Source of the DNA: Aquamicrobium defluvii
Lineage (GTDB): Bacteria; Pseudomonadota; Alphaproteobacteria; Rhizobiales; Rhizobiaceae
Length of the DNA stretch: 64,000 bases
Direction of reading: 5' to 3'
Assembly (NCBI RefSeq): GCF_004363725.1
Contig: NZ_SNZF01000001.1
Coordinates: 1 to 64,000, forward strand
Shown here piece by piece: positions 40,893 to 53,101 of this stretch. The notes below the pieces were generated by a model that saw only the letters and a program-made list of their open reading frames with translations, had not been told where the DNA came from and did no database searches. Made by a program: the position numbers and the translations under genes. Within the stretch, counting starts at the first letter, position 1. Each line of letters opens with the position of its first letter.

Positions 40893-42098
40893 TCATATCT
40901 GCGCCCGCAAGCCAATGAAGACATCGGTGGTGCGCTCGCGGATGTCGAGGATGGTCTTGAAGGTCTTCGACACATCGACCCGGAATACAGCGCTGAGCGG
41001 CGTGGCGAACGCATAGGTCGCCTGTGCATAGAAGCCCCGCCCGCGCTCTTCGTTCTCCATGAGCAGGTTCTGCTTCACTTCGCGATACACGCCGGCCGAC
41101 AGGGCGAGGCGTTCGGTGGCCTTCCAGCCCAGTTCGGCTTCGGCGCGGTCGAGCCAGGAAGCGAGGGGGTCGTCGGTGTCTCCTGTCTCGTAGCGGCCGA
41201 ACCATGCGCCGCGCAGTTCGAAATCCTTCGGCAGCGGCATGGACGCTTTCACATGCCATGCGGGCCTGATCTGCGAATAGATGCCCTGCGCACCGCGCAA
41301 AGCTTCGGCGCCGAAAGCCATTCCAACCGACAACCCGGCCTCGCTGCGCGTCTCCAGCTCGCCCTGCGCGCCGTAGAGCGCATAGGACAGCGCCACGGGC
41401 GGCGAACCGAGCTTCTCGACGGAGGCAAACAGCGCCGAAAAGGATCCTCCGGCCGCCAGAGGCCCGATTGTGCGCATGACACGCGCCGCGAGCCGGAACT
41501 TGTTCACGTCCGGGTCGAGACGGGTCGGCAGGATCACATCTTCCTCGAAGCGCGTGCGGCCCGTGGTCTCGAAGACGTTCGAGGCGTCGAGGACGAGGGC
41601 TGTGGCCTCGTCCACGGCGATGCCCATCTGCACCTGCGCCGCCAGGACCTGCTTCAGGGCGCGTGTGCCGATCACGAGCGGACCCAAATCCAGATGATCG
41701 CCTTTGCTGATTGCCGACCAGGTCAGCGTGCCGCGCAGTTCCAGCGCGGGCGAAAAGCGGCGGAAAGCATGCGCCGAGACGGCAATGCTGCGATCGTCCT
41801 CTATGGCGATGCGGTCATGGCGCGTCAGCTGGAATTCGGCGGCGATGCCGGCATTGGCCTCATCGTTCCCGATGTCCTGACGCAGCGATCCGCGCAACAG
41901 CGTGTACCAGTCCGCCACCGCAAATTCGCTGTCCAGCGCATTGCTCGTCCAGTGGCGTTCCAGCGAAGCGGAGATTTTCGGGCCCGGCTGCTCGGCCAGT
42001 GCGGGATCGGCAAGGAAAAGGGCCGGAAAAGCAATTGCCAGCGCAAGGATCGAAGCCGTAAGGGTCAGTTGCCGCCTCCGCTTCGGCCTTGTCGCCAT
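40893..42098 (-). CDS. Exported protein, probably outer-membrane beta-barrel, function unknown
   Basis: The product (401 aa) has a basic N-terminus and signal peptide (about residues 1-35, ending ALAEQ). The mature part shows many amphipathic stretches of 8-12 residues that alternate polar and nonpolar positions (for example ALELRGTLTWSAI, GFYAQATYAFATPL, TTDVFIGLRAQI at the end), as in outer-membrane barrels. It lacks the usual terminal aromatic residue. I recognise no named family. The start at 42098 has GGGAGAGG upstream. Two hairpins lie in its leader. Confidence 0.65.
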   Translation of the reverse strand: MATRPKRRRQLTLTASILALAIAFPALFLADPALAEQPGPKISASLERHWTSNALDSEFAVADWYTLLRGSLRQDIGNDEANAGIAAEFQLTRHDRIAIEDDRSIAVSAHAFRRFSPALELRGTLTWSAISKGDHLDLGPLVIGTRALKQVLAAQVQMGIAVDEATALVLDASNVFETTGRTRFEEDVILPTRLDPDVNKFRLAARVMRTIGPLAAGGSFSALFASVEKLGSPPVALSYALYGAQGELETRSEAGLSVGMAFGAEALRGAQGIYSQIRPAWHVKASMPLPKDFELRGAWFGRYETGDTDDPLASWLDRAEAELGWKATERLALSAGVYREVKQNLLMENEERGRGFYAQATYAFATPLSAVFRVDVSKTFKTILDIRERTTDVFIGLRAQI

Positions 42099-42120
42099 CT
42101 TGCCTCTCCCGGTTCCGGGA

Positions 42121-42180
42121 CCCCTTCCGCCGTGCGGGGGTGGCGAGGCGGAAGGGGCCGGAGGTTCCGCTGAAGCGGAA
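42121..42180. promoter_or_regulatory. Two hairpins in the leader of the barrel-like gene
   Basis: CCCCTTCCGCC (42121-42131) pairs exactly with GGCGGAAGGGG (42147-42157), and TTCCGCT (42165-42171) with AGCGGAA (42174-42180). Both lie 22-82 bases upstream of the start codon at 42098. They could be a structured 5' leader or part of a small repeat; the shared TTCCGC/GCGGAA core suggests the two are related. Confidence 0.45.
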
Positions 42181-42335
42181 GGAACAGGCACCATTGCCTG
42201 CATGGACGATGATGCGCCTGCGTGTCTAAGATGCGGTTTTCATTATTTTCACCCATAAGTTGCATCTGGTTGTGTTCTGCGCAGTGTGGAACCTATCGCC
42301 ATGCGCGACGGTTGTTCCGGTGTCGAGGGAGCAGC

Positions 42336-42749
42336 ATGCTGGAGAAACCCTTCACCAGAGCCGCCAATGCGGTCGCCTATGTCACCGGTTTGCCGGTGGC
42401 TTTCATTGCCTGTCTTGCGCTCGTGCTCGGATGGGCGGTCAGCGGGCCGTTGTTCGGCTTTTCCGACACATGGCAGCTGATCATCAACACCGGGACCACC
42501 ATCGTTACCTTTCTGATGGTGTTTCTTATCCAGAACACGCAGAATCGCGACGGTGCCGCAATGCAGACAAAGCTGGACGAGCTGATCCGCATCAGCAATG
42601 CGAACAACCGCTTCATCGGCATCGAGCATCTGACCGAGACGGAGGTCGAGGAAATTCGCCGGGCCTGTGAACGGGCGGTAAGGCGCAAGTCCCTGCACCC
42701 GAACGCTTCCCGGTCAACGACCGGAAAGTCCCGACCGGCCGCCGATTGA
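42336..42749 (+). CDS. Low-affinity iron permease family protein
   Basis: The product (137 aa) matches the PF04120 family: two membrane spans (about residues 16-35 and 49-66) around the loop GPLFGFSDTWQLIINTGTTIVTFLMVFLIQNTQNRD, followed by AMQTKLDELIRI. Homology to the fungal Fet4 iron transporter is the basis of the name; in bacteria the role is not shown. GAGGGAG precedes ATG 42336. The basic C-terminal tail is poorly conserved. Confidence 0.85.
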   Translation: MLEKPFTRAANAVAYVTGLPVAFIACLALVLGWAVSGPLFGFSDTWQLIINTGTTIVTFLMVFLIQNTQNRDGAAMQTKLDELIRISNANNRFIGIEHLTETEVEEIRRACERAVRRKSLHPNASRSTTGKSRPAAD

Positions 42750-42768
42750 CCTTTGCGTTCAGGCAGGC

Positions 42769-43086
42769 ATGCTTGGGGCTGTCGAACAAGAGGATGTCGT
42801 GGCGGACTGGATCGAAATCCTGCGCAAGCAGACCGAAACGGGCGAGAAGATGGCGCGTGAGGTGCCCGTGATCCTTGAAAATCCGCATGTGACGGAAGCG
42901 CAGGTGCGGGCCCTGTTCGACGAACTCGACCGGCAGGCGGAATTCGTCGAGAGCCTGCGCGAGACTCTGGAGAAGTTCGACCATGATTTCTCGGTGATCG
43001 AGGCGGCCGAAAAACTGGAAGAGCGTTTCGGCGATCTCGCTGCCGCAGCCGCGGAAAAGCTGAAAGCCATGCGTTCGGGCGGATAA
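42769..43086 (+). CDS. Hypothetical cytoplasmic helical protein (105 aa)
   Basis: The product is hydrophilic, strongly acidic and almost entirely helical with heptad-like patterns (LFDELDRQAEFVESLRETLEKF). There is no signal peptide or membrane span. I do not recognise a family. The start is uncertain: GTG 42799 with AGAGGA upstream would give a 95-residue product. It converges on uvrD, 13 bases from that stop. Confidence 0.6.
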   Translation: MLGAVEQEDVVADWIEILRKQTETGEKMAREVPVILENPHVTEAQVRALFDELDRQAEFVESLRETLEKFDHDFSVIEAAEKLEERFGDLAAAAAEKLKAMRSGG

Positions 43087-43099
43087 AGCCAGCCGGCCG

Positions 43100-45751
<2,652 letters not shown>

Positions 45752-45953
45752 CGTTCCTGAATGTAGTGATTCGATCCCGAAAGACCAGAAGTGTAGCCGT
45801 TTTGTTCTGTTTCAAGCTTCGCTTATCCCTCCCGGCTGGCGTCTGCAAGGAAAGCCTGCAAGGGGCGGAACGTTACGTCCCCGGCATCATTATTCCCGAC
45901 TGGTCATCCTTAGCGCTCGAAGTTGGGGGATCAGCTTTGGCCATTTTCATCAT

Positions 45954-46226
45954 ATGTCTGGTGTTCCGGGCATTGGCGGGCCGGTCATCACAGCCGGCGG
46001 AGTCGCATTCCTCGGCGCGGCCGTAGACGATTATCTGCGCGCCTATGACCTCACCAGCGGAAGGCAGCTCTGGAAGGCGCGGCTGCCGGCGTGCGGCCAG
46101 TCCACGCCCATGACCTATACGGCAGGCGACGGCAGCCAGTTCGTCGTCATCGTTGCTGGCGGGCACGGCTCGGTTGGCACAAGGGCCGGCGACCATGTGC
46201 TGGCCTGGAGGTTGCCGAAACAATAG
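45954..46226 (+). pseudogene. gcd: C-terminal remnant of PQQ-dependent membrane glucose dehydrogenase
   Basis: The last ~90 codons read GVPGIGGPVITAGGVAFLGA, then DDYLRAYDLTSGRQLWKARLP, GQSTPMTYTAGD and VAGGHGSVGTRAGDHVLAW. This matches the C-terminal propeller blade of quinoprotein glucose dehydrogenase. A complete protein is about 790 residues; the membrane domain, the other blades and any start site are missing, and the sequence upstream (45752-45950) shows no related reading frame. It is therefore a deletion relic left beside uvrD. The typical Gly before Gly-Gln in the P-A-G-G-Q motif is Cys here. Confidence 0.8.
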
Positions 46227-46406
46227 CAGCCGGCCAGCCGGCAGGGGGTCGGTGGACAAACCGTCTCCATAAATCCACACCTGCGGGCTTCTCGCGGGGA
46301 GCTGGGTCAGTTTGGCCTTGCCCCTCGCGCGCTCTCGGTTAAGTCTGTGGGCAATGCCCGTTCCGGAATCGTCCCGGGGAGTACGGGCGGGTGCAAGGAA
46401 TGAGGC

Positions 46407-46655
46407 ATGGACGATAATTTCGACAAGGCCGGCATCGCAGTCATCATCGTGTTCGGCGCATTGTGTCTGGGCGGGCTGATGGCTGCCAATCTTGTGGCGG
46501 GCGACCGCAATGGCTTCCTGCTGGCGCTGGCAGGTTCCCTGACCGCCTATATTGCGGGTTATGCGGTGCTGTTCGATCTGCCGCGCGTCTATGCGATCCT
46601 GATCGCAATCGCGCTCATATTCGGCATCGCTTCCACCATCGCCTATGCATTCTAG
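46407..46655 (+). CDS. Small integral membrane protein (82 aa)
   Basis: AAGGAATGAGG precedes ATG 46407. The product has three hydrophobic segments (about residues 8-27, 37-55, 60-80) joined by short charged loops, so it is almost completely embedded in the membrane. No family is recognised. The 180 bases upstream (46227-46406) separate it from the gcd remnant and show only a short GC hairpin. Confidence 0.7.
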   Translation: MDDNFDKAGIAVIIVFGALCLGGLMAANLVAGDRNGFLLALAGSLTAYIAGYAVLFDLPRVYAILIAIALIFGIASTIAYAF

Positions 46656-46777
46656 ACCCGGCACGGGTGAGGGAAACATGCGCTGCGAAGCGAACTCGCC
46701 GCGCGCGGGCGCTCATGCGCCGATTCCGAATTTTTTCTTAACTCATTGATCTGAAACGTTGTTCGAGATGAGTCGCG

Positions 46778-47020
46778 TCAGGCGTGTCCGCGTCGCGAGC
46801 GCGCCTGCTTGAGGATGGCGCGCCAGCGCACCATGTCGAAGGGGATGGGATCGCCCCTGGCGGAAATCTCGAAGATGCGATTGTCGACATTCCTGAGCGA
46901 GCGCCAGAAATCATAGTCGGACACGCGCGGATCGGCGGCCAGCCTCTCTGCTTCCATCGTCACGCTGCGTATCGGGCCGGCCATCGCGGGGGATGGCGGC
47001 AGGTCGTTCTGCGTAGCCAT
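46778..47020 (-). CDS. Hypothetical small protein (80 aa)
   Basis: The product is hydrophilic, with a conserved-looking core SDYDFWRSLRNVDNRIFEISARGDPIPFDMVRWRAIL and a basic C-terminus. No signal or membrane segment is present. There is no clear Shine-Dalgarno at 47020; a start at an internal Met (MAGPIRS, 46984) is possible. The upstream neighbour on this strand is the thioesterase gene. I cannot assign a function. Confidence 0.5.
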   Translation of the reverse strand: MATQNDLPPSPAMAGPIRSVTMEAERLAADPRVSDYDFWRSLRNVDNRIFEISARGDPIPFDMVRWRAILKQARSRRGHA

Positions 47021-47119
47021 GCGAATGGATTGGCCGGCGGCGCGATTCGTTGCAACGGCTCCGGCACGGCTATCCCCCGTTTATGACCGGTCAGGGTTAA
47101 TGGTGGCGCTGTCAGCCGG

Positions 47120-47605
47120 TTAGCCGGTCTTGCGGCGAATGCCGATGGACCTGCCGGCGCGTTCGGGAAACGGCAGGGCGGCATGCGCCGTGCGCATCGA
47201 TTCGAGGTTGGAGGCAACATCCGGGGGGAAGGCCGCGACCTTCGGACCGGCCATATCGACATGCAGGGACAGGGTTTCCGCCGTGGCCGCCAGCCAGCCG
47301 TCGGCATGGCGGATTTCCTGATAGGAACGCAGGCGTTTGTCGTCGCTGTCCAGCACCTGGAAGCTCACCGTCACGCGGTCGTTGAGATGCAGTTCGCGGA
47401 CATAGCAGACATGTATTTCCGCGGTGTAGATGGTGAGCTTGCGCTCCTGCGCATAGGCCGCACCCATGCCGAGCAGGTCCAGAACCTCGTCCGAACCGCG
47501 ATCGAACAGCACGTTGTAATAGGCCATGTTCATGTGGCCGTTGTAGTCGATCCAGTCCTTTTCGACTTCCATGACACGAGAGACAAAGGGCAGGGAAACG
47601 CTCAT
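47120..47605 (-). CDS. Acyl-CoA thioesterase, 4HBT hot-dog fold (betainyl-CoA thioesterase-like)
   Basis: The product (161 aa) has the hot-dog active-site helix WIDYNGHMNMAYYNVLFDRGSDEVLDLLG, with Asp/His/Asn as in 4HBT thioesterases. IYTAEIHVCYVRELHLNDRVTV and LHVDMAGPKVAAFP follow. The pattern is like the thioesterases found with L-carnitine dehydrogenase in rhizobia, which act on betainyl-CoA, but no carnitine genes are visible here. GGAG precedes the start at 47605; a longer frame to 47662 is less likely. Confidence 0.8.
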   Translation of the reverse strand: MSVSLPFVSRVMEVEKDWIDYNGHMNMAYYNVLFDRGSDEVLDLLGMGAAYAQERKLTIYTAEIHVCYVRELHLNDRVTVSFQVLDSDDKRLRSYQEIRHADGWLAATAETLSLHVDMAGPKVAAFPPDVASNLESMRTAHAALPFPERAGRSIGIRRKTG

Positions 47606-47722
47606 GAAAGCTCCATCTGAAGCTGGACAAAATCGCCGGAAAGGCAGATCAGGTATACACATATTCGCGGGCCAAACCTAATCGCAACCACCTGGCCCGT
47701 CTGTTCTGCCAGCGGAGGATTA

Positions 47723-49132
47723 ATGGCTCTCAGCGACCTGATTGCAGTGCAACGCAACGACGAAGGCATCGCGAAGGTGCTGGAAATCCTGCGCAACGAG
47801 TTTGGAGACCGCTTGCAGACGGGCCATTCGATTCGAGAGCAGCACGGCCACACCACCACCTATCTGCCGAACCAGATGCCGGATGGCGTCGTGTTCCCCG
47901 AAAACACCGAAGAGGTGCAGAAGATCGTACGCGCCTGCGCGGCGCATCGCGTGCCGCTGATCCCGTTCGGCACGGGCACCTCGCTGGAAGGCCATGTGAA
48001 CGCGCCGGGTGGCGGCATTTCGCTGGATACCTCGCGCATGAACCGGATCCTCGCCGTTAACGCCGAGGACCTCGACTGCACCGTCGAACCGGGGGTGACG
48101 CGCGAGGAGCTCAACCGGCATCTGCGCGATACGGGCCTGTTCTTTCCGATCGATCCCGGCGCAAATGCGTCGCTGGGCGGCATGGCGTCGACGCGGGCGT
48201 CGGGCACCAATGCGGTGCGCTACGGCACCATGCGCGAGGCCGTGCTGTCGCTGACGGCGGTGATGGCCGACGGCGAGGTGGTGAAGACCGGAGCCCGGGC
48301 GAAGAAGAGCGCCGCCGGCTACGATCTTACGCGCCTGCTGGTCGGTGCGGAGGGCACGCTGGGTGTCATCACCAGCCTGACCTTGCGCCTTCAGGGCATT
48401 CCGCAGGCGATCTCGGGAGGGGTGTGTCCGTTCCCGACGCTGGAGGCGGCCAGCCGGGCCGTGATCGCGACCATCCAGATGGGCATTCCGGTGGCGCGCA
48501 TCGAACTGGTCAATGCGTTGCAAATGAAGGCTATCAACACCTATTCCAGGCTCGACTATCCCGAAAGCCCGTGCCTGTTCCTCGAATTCCATGGCAGCGA
48601 CGCCGGCGTGGCCGAGCAGGCGGAACTGTTCGGCATGATCGCCGAGGAGCAGGGCGGCGGACCTTTCCTGTGGACCACCGTGGCGGAGGAGCGCAACAGG
48701 CTGTGGAAGGCGCGGCACGATGCCTACTGGGCATCGTTCTCGCTTCGGCCGGGAGCCAAGGGGCTTTCCACGGATGTGTGCGTGCCGATTTCGCGACTGG
48801 CCGAATGCGTGGCCGAAACCGAGGCGGATATAGCCGAAAACGGGCTTCTGGCGCCTGTCGTGGGCCATGCCGGCGATGGCAATTTCCATACGCTCGTGCT
48901 GATGGACCCGGACGATCCGGCCGAAGTCGCCAAGGTGGAGGCGTTCGTCGCCCGTCTCAACAGGCGCGCCATCGCCATGGACGGCACCTGCACCGGCGAG
49001 CATGGCATCGGACAGGGCAAGTCCGGTTTCCTGCGTCATGAGCTCGGTCATGGCGTCGATGTCATGCGCCTCATCAAGCAGGCCCTCGATCCGCACGGCA
49101 TTTTCAATCCCGGCAAGACGATCACCGGGTAG
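47723..49132 (+). CDS. FAD-linked D-lactate dehydrogenase-type oxidoreductase (GlcD/LDHD family)
   Basis: The product (469 aa) oxidises D-2-hydroxy acids, passing electrons to cytochrome c or quinone. The FAD-binding PCMH domain shows PFGTGTSLEGHVNAPGGGISLD and GANASLGGMASTRASGTNAVRYGTMRE. The C-terminal VVGHAGDGNFH and CTGEHGIGQGK contain the metal and substrate His residues. It most resembles mitochondrial-type D-lactate dehydrogenase; glycolate or 2-hydroxyglutarate are alternatives. GGAGG precedes ATG 47723. Confidence 0.88.
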   Translation: MALSDLIAVQRNDEGIAKVLEILRNEFGDRLQTGHSIREQHGHTTTYLPNQMPDGVVFPENTEEVQKIVRACAAHRVPLIPFGTGTSLEGHVNAPGGGISLDTSRMNRILAVNAEDLDCTVEPGVTREELNRHLRDTGLFFPIDPGANASLGGMASTRASGTNAVRYGTMREAVLSLTAVMADGEVVKTGARAKKSAAGYDLTRLLVGAEGTLGVITSLTLRLQGIPQAISGGVCPFPTLEAASRAVIATIQMGIPVARIELVNALQMKAINTYSRLDYPESPCLFLEFHGSDAGVAEQAELFGMIAEEQGGGPFLWTTVAEERNRLWKARHDAYWASFSLRPGAKGLSTDVCVPISRLAECVAETEADIAENGLLAPVVGHAGDGNFHTLVLMDPDDPAEVAKVEAFVARLNRRAIAMDGTCTGEHGIGQGKSGFLRHELGHGVDVMRLIKQALDPHGIFNPGKTITG

Positions 49133-49222
49133 GAATTTGCGGTGGGGCAAACCTGTATTGCCTCTTTATCGTCATCGATATCCGGGTAGGATCGGCAAAC
49201 CTTCAGGATTTGCAGTGAGGAC

Positions 49223-52200
49223 ATGCTCGCACGCCTGTTCGTAATCGTCGGCGGATTGCTGGTGCTGGTGCTGCTTGCAGCGCTGGCGGTGCCGCCGTTC
49301 ATCGACTGGACGGGCTACCGGGCCGGGTTCGAGCGGGAGGCCAGCGCCATTCTGGGCCGCAAGGTCACCGTGCGTGGCGATGCCAGAGCGCGGCTGCTGC
49401 CGTTCCCTTCGGTCACATTCACGGATGTGGCGGTTTCCGGGGGCGCGGCGGGGCAGCCTTCCATGACCGTGGACACGTTTTCCATGGATGCGGAACTCGC
49501 CCCGTTCCTGCGTGGCGAGGTGCTCATCTTCGACATGCGGCTGGAGCGGCCGCGCGCCATCATCGGCGTGGGCGAGGACGGCAAGGTCGACTGGGCCATG
49601 CGGCCTTCCTCGCCTTTCGATGCGGCGCAGATCGCCATCGAGAAGCTGACCATCACCGACGGCGAGGTGGAACTGCGGCACGGTATCGGCGGACGCACGC
49701 ATTCGCTGACGAACATCAATGCCGCCGTTTCGGCAAAATCCCTGCTGGGGCCGTGGCGGGTCGACGGTTCCATGCTCTTCGACGGGGAATACAGCGATAT
49801 TTCCGCATCCACCGGCCGGGTCGCGGAGGACGGCCAGATGCGCGTGCGGCTGCGCATCCGCCCGGACAGCTATGCGGCCACTGTCGAGAGCGACGGCAAC
49901 GCCAGCATCGAAAAGGGCGTGCTGACCTATGCAGGCCAGTTCAGGCTGGCCGAGGACATTCAGGGGCCCCTGGAACTGCGCGACGGCGAAGGCGAGGCGG
50001 TTTCGGTCCGTCCGGCAAAAGCCGCACCCGGATACCGGGCCAGCGGAAAATTCCGGTTCGACCATCAAAGGCTGGTCCTCGACGAGTTCCGTTTCGAGAC
50101 CGGCCCGCTCGACAATCCCTACGCGGCGGACGGCACTGCCTTCCTCGATCTCGGACAGGAACCGCGTTTCCGGATCGAGGCGGCGGGCGCGCAGGTGCAG
50201 TTCGACGAGGCGGTTTCAGGCGAGCGCGGACCTGTGCTCAGCGCCGGGGAGCGCATTGCCGCACTTGAAAAGGCGCTGCGCCGCCTGCCGCGCCCGACCA
50301 TCCCCGGCTCCGTCGACGTGAAGCTTCCCGCCGTGGTGGCCGGGGACACCACCATCCGCGACGTCCACCTTTCGGCCGAACCGGTGCAGGACGGCTGGCT
50401 GGTGCATTCGCTGGGCGCGACATTGCCGGGGCGGACCACGCTGGAAGCCGACGGCCTGTTCACCGCCGGCGAGGCGTCCGGCTTCCGGGGCAAGATGCTG
50501 CTTGCGGTGGCGCAGCCTTCCGGATTCGCGGCATGGCTGGCGAAAGATGTGGATGAGGCGGTGCGCCGGCTGCCGGCCGCGGGATTCAGCGCCGAGGTCG
50601 ATCTTGCGGCCGCGCGCCAGCGGTTCAGCAATCTGGAACTGATGCTGGGCAGTGCGAAGTTCACCGGCCGCGCCGAGGCCGTGCAGGAGGGCGATGCGCG
50701 CCCCTCGGCGACCCTTGCGCTGGATGGCGGGGCGCTCGATCTCGAAGGTCTTTCCGCCTTCGCATCGATCTTCGTCAGCAGCGAGGGCGTGAACCGGTTC
50801 GCAGGGCAAGATCTCGATCTCGAAATCAGGGCGGGACCGGTGAGTGCATGGGGACTGTCGGCGGATCGGGTGGATACGGCGCTGCGGTTGCGCGACGGCG
50901 TGCTTGAGGTCGACCGTCTCGCCCTGAGCGAACTGGCCGGAGCTTCCGTAAGCGCCACGGGCCGCATTTCGAATTTCCCGGAAAGCCCCGCCGGCCGTCT
51001 CGACGCCTCGCTCGTCGCCGTCGATCTCGCGCCGCTGGTGGATGCGCTGGAGAGCCAGTACCCAACGAATGCCGTGGTTGCGGGGCTCGCCCGGCGCGTC
51101 CACGCCTGGCCCGGCCTGCTGGAGGATGCGCGCATCGATGCGGTGATGAGCGTTGCCGCCGGGGATGGCAGCGCTGGCGGCTTCGCCATTTCGGCCCATG
51201 GCAGCGCGGGTGGCTCGGCCTTCTCCGCCAGTCTTTCGGGCCAGAGCAACGGCGACGACATGTTGCGCGCCCCCTTGTCCGCAACGCTGGGCATCAGCAA
51301 CGACGACGGGACGGCGCTGATGGCTCTGGCCGGGTTTCCGGCGCTGCCGCTCGGCCTTGCAGGTCCCGCCGTGGCTGATATTTCAGCCCGGGGCAATCTT
51401 TCCGACGGCATGGAGACCCATGCCCTGCTGGCCGGCGACGATTTCAGGGCTTCTTTCGAGGGCACTGTTTCATCCGGAGATGGAGCTGCGGTAAAAGGCA
51501 AGGCCAGCCTCGAAGCTGCGGACATCGAACCCTGGCTGATGACGGCAGGCGTGGTGCTGCCCGGAATGGGAACCGGAGCCTCGGTATCGCTGGCGGCGGA
51601 TGCCGACTATGAGGGCGGCCTGCTGATCCTCAACGGGCTTTCCGGCACGGTGAACGAATCCGCCGTTTCCGGCGACATCAATGTCGAGGTGAAGGAGGGC
51701 GGGCCGCACATCAGCGGAGAACTGGCGCTCGACGAGCTCGACCTCGACCCGATGGCGGCCATGGTGATGAGCGACGCCGCGTTCGGGTCCGTTGCGGAAG
51801 GGTGGCCGAGCGCGCCGTTCCCGGCTGCTTCCGCAGCGCCGTTCAGTGCCGAACTGACGGTTTCAGCCTCGGCGTTGCTGGCGGGTCATTTCGCCACCGC
51901 ATATGACGCCTCGCTGGCGCTGAAACTGGACGGGGAGGGCCTGCGCGTATCCGGCCTGAGGGGCAAGCTGTTCGGCGGCGGGCTGTCCGGCCTGTTCGAA
52001 CTGAAGAACTCGGCAGGTACGGGATTGCTCAACGCGCAAATGAGCCTTTCGGGCGCCGACCTCACGGCGATCCTGCCCGAGGCCGGTTTGTCGGGCAGAG
52101 CCGATATCTCGGCCTCGGTTTCCACCACCGGCAAATCGGTGGACGCAATGGTGACGTCGCTGTCAGGATCGGGCACCGCATCGCTGAAGGACCTGCATAT

Positions 52201-52969
52201 CGCCAATCTCAACGAGGATGCCCTGCCGGCCTTCCTGATCGCCGGCGATGCGGCCGGTCGCGATATCGATGCCCGAAGGACGGCCGAATTTGCGCCGGGA
52301 ATAGCAGCCGGGGGCAGCTTTGCCGCGCAGGACGCCGATATCGCCTTCACGATCGCGAATGGCGTGGTTCGCGCACCGCCCGTCAAGCTTGCGGGCAGGG
52401 CAGCGGATATTTCGGCCGATCTCACGGCCGATCTGGCCAGCGGCAATGTGCATGTTCAGGGCGCAATCGCCTACCGGCCGGGCGAGGCTGCGCTCGTGGG
52501 GTCCGAACCCACGCTCAACTTCGCCATCGACGGGCCGGTCAGCGATATGCAGCGCGGTTTCGACACGACGCCTCTGGCCCAATATCTGACGCAACGGGCA
52601 CTGGAGCACGAGCAGCAGCGCGTGGAGGCGATGCAGGCGGAGCTGCTTGAAAAGCAGCGGCTGCGGCGAGAGGCGAGATACTACGCCGATCTGCAGGCAC
52701 AGCGGGAGCACGCTGCGGAAGAAGAACGCCGCCGTCAGGAAGAGGCGCGGCTCAAAGCGGAAGAGGAGGCACGGGCGAAGGCGGACGCGGAACGTGCCGC
52801 ACGCGAGGAGCGGGAACGCTTGCGGCGGGAGGAGGAGTTGCGCACGCGCGCATCTCCGGCAATCGAGCGGGCACCGCTGCCGCCGCCCGGAAACGACAAC
52901 AGCGGCGACCCGCCCGCGACCGAGCCCTTCATCTTGCAGAACCTGCTGAAATCGCTGGAAGATGGGTAA
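49223..52969 (+). CDS. AsmA family protein (1248 aa)
   Basis: The product is anchored by one N-terminal span (about residues 4-26), followed by the AsmA N-domain (IDWTGYRAGFEREASAILGRKVTVRGDARARLLPFPSVTFTDVAV). A long repetitive beta-rich periplasmic region covers about residues 50-1110. A charged Glu/Arg coiled coil (about 1130-1215) and a Pro-rich end follow. Large AsmA-like proteins are thought to bridge the envelope and carry phospholipid to the outer membrane. The C-terminal coiled coil is unusual for the family and may mediate partner contacts. Confidence 0.87.
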   Translation: MLARLFVIVGGLLVLVLLAALAVPPFIDWTGYRAGFEREASAILGRKVTVRGDARARLLPFPSVTFTDVAVSGGAAGQPSMTVDTFSMDAELAPFLRGEVLIFDMRLERPRAIIGVGEDGKVDWAMRPSSPFDAAQIAIEKLTITDGEVELRHGIGGRTHSLTNINAAVSAKSLLGPWRVDGSMLFDGEYSDISASTGRVAEDGQMRVRLRIRPDSYAATVESDGNASIEKGVLTYAGQFRLAEDIQGPLELRDGEGEAVSVRPAKAAPGYRASGKFRFDHQRLVLDEFRFETGPLDNPYAADGTAFLDLGQEPRFRIEAAGAQVQFDEAVSGERGPVLSAGERIAALEKALRRLPRPTIPGSVDVKLPAVVAGDTTIRDVHLSAEPVQDGWLVHSLGATLPGRTTLEADGLFTAGEASGFRGKMLLAVAQPSGFAAWLAKDVDEAVRRLPAAGFSAEVDLAAARQRFSNLELMLGSAKFTGRAEAVQEGDARPSATLALDGGALDLEGLSAFASIFVSSEGVNRFAGQDLDLEIRAGPVSAWGLSADRVDTALRLRDGVLEVDRLALSELAGASVSATGRISNFPESPAGRLDASLVAVDLAPLVDALESQYPTNAVVAGLARRVHAWPGLLEDARIDAVMSVAAGDGSAGGFAISAHGSAGGSAFSASLSGQSNGDDMLRAPLSATLGISNDDGTALMALAGFPALPLGLAGPAVADISARGNLSDGMETHALLAGDDFRASFEGTVSSGDGAAVKGKASLEAADIEPWLMTAGVVLPGMGTGASVSLAADADYEGGLLILNGLSGTVNESAVSGDINVEVKEGGPHISGELALDELDLDPMAAMVMSDAAFGSVAEGWPSAPFPAASAAPFSAELTVSASALLAGHFATAYDASLALKLDGEGLRVSGLRGKLFGGGLSGLFELKNSAGTGLLNAQMSLSGADLTAILPEAGLSGRADISASVSTTGKSVDAMVTSLSGSGTASLKDLHIANLNEDALPAFLIAGDAAGRDIDARRTAEFAPGIAAGGSFAAQDADIAFTIANGVVRAPPVKLAGRAADISADLTADLASGNVHVQGAIAYRPGEAALVGSEPTLNFAIDGPVSDMQRGFDTTPLAQYLTQRALEHEQQRVEAMQAELLEKQRLRREARYYADLQAQREHAAEEERRRQEEARLKAEEEARAKADAERAAREERERLRREEELRTRASPAIERAPLPPPGNDNSGDPPATEPFILQNLLKSLEDG

Positions 52970-53101
52970 GCCACGCTGCTGGTCTCGTCACCGCCGGGGA
53001 ACGGAGCGCATGCGTAGCGGAGACGTCACGGAAGGAACCGGAAAAGCCTGCCTTTTCTTCCCTGCGACAGTTTCCGGGATCGGCGCCTTCGGATGTCTGC
53101 C

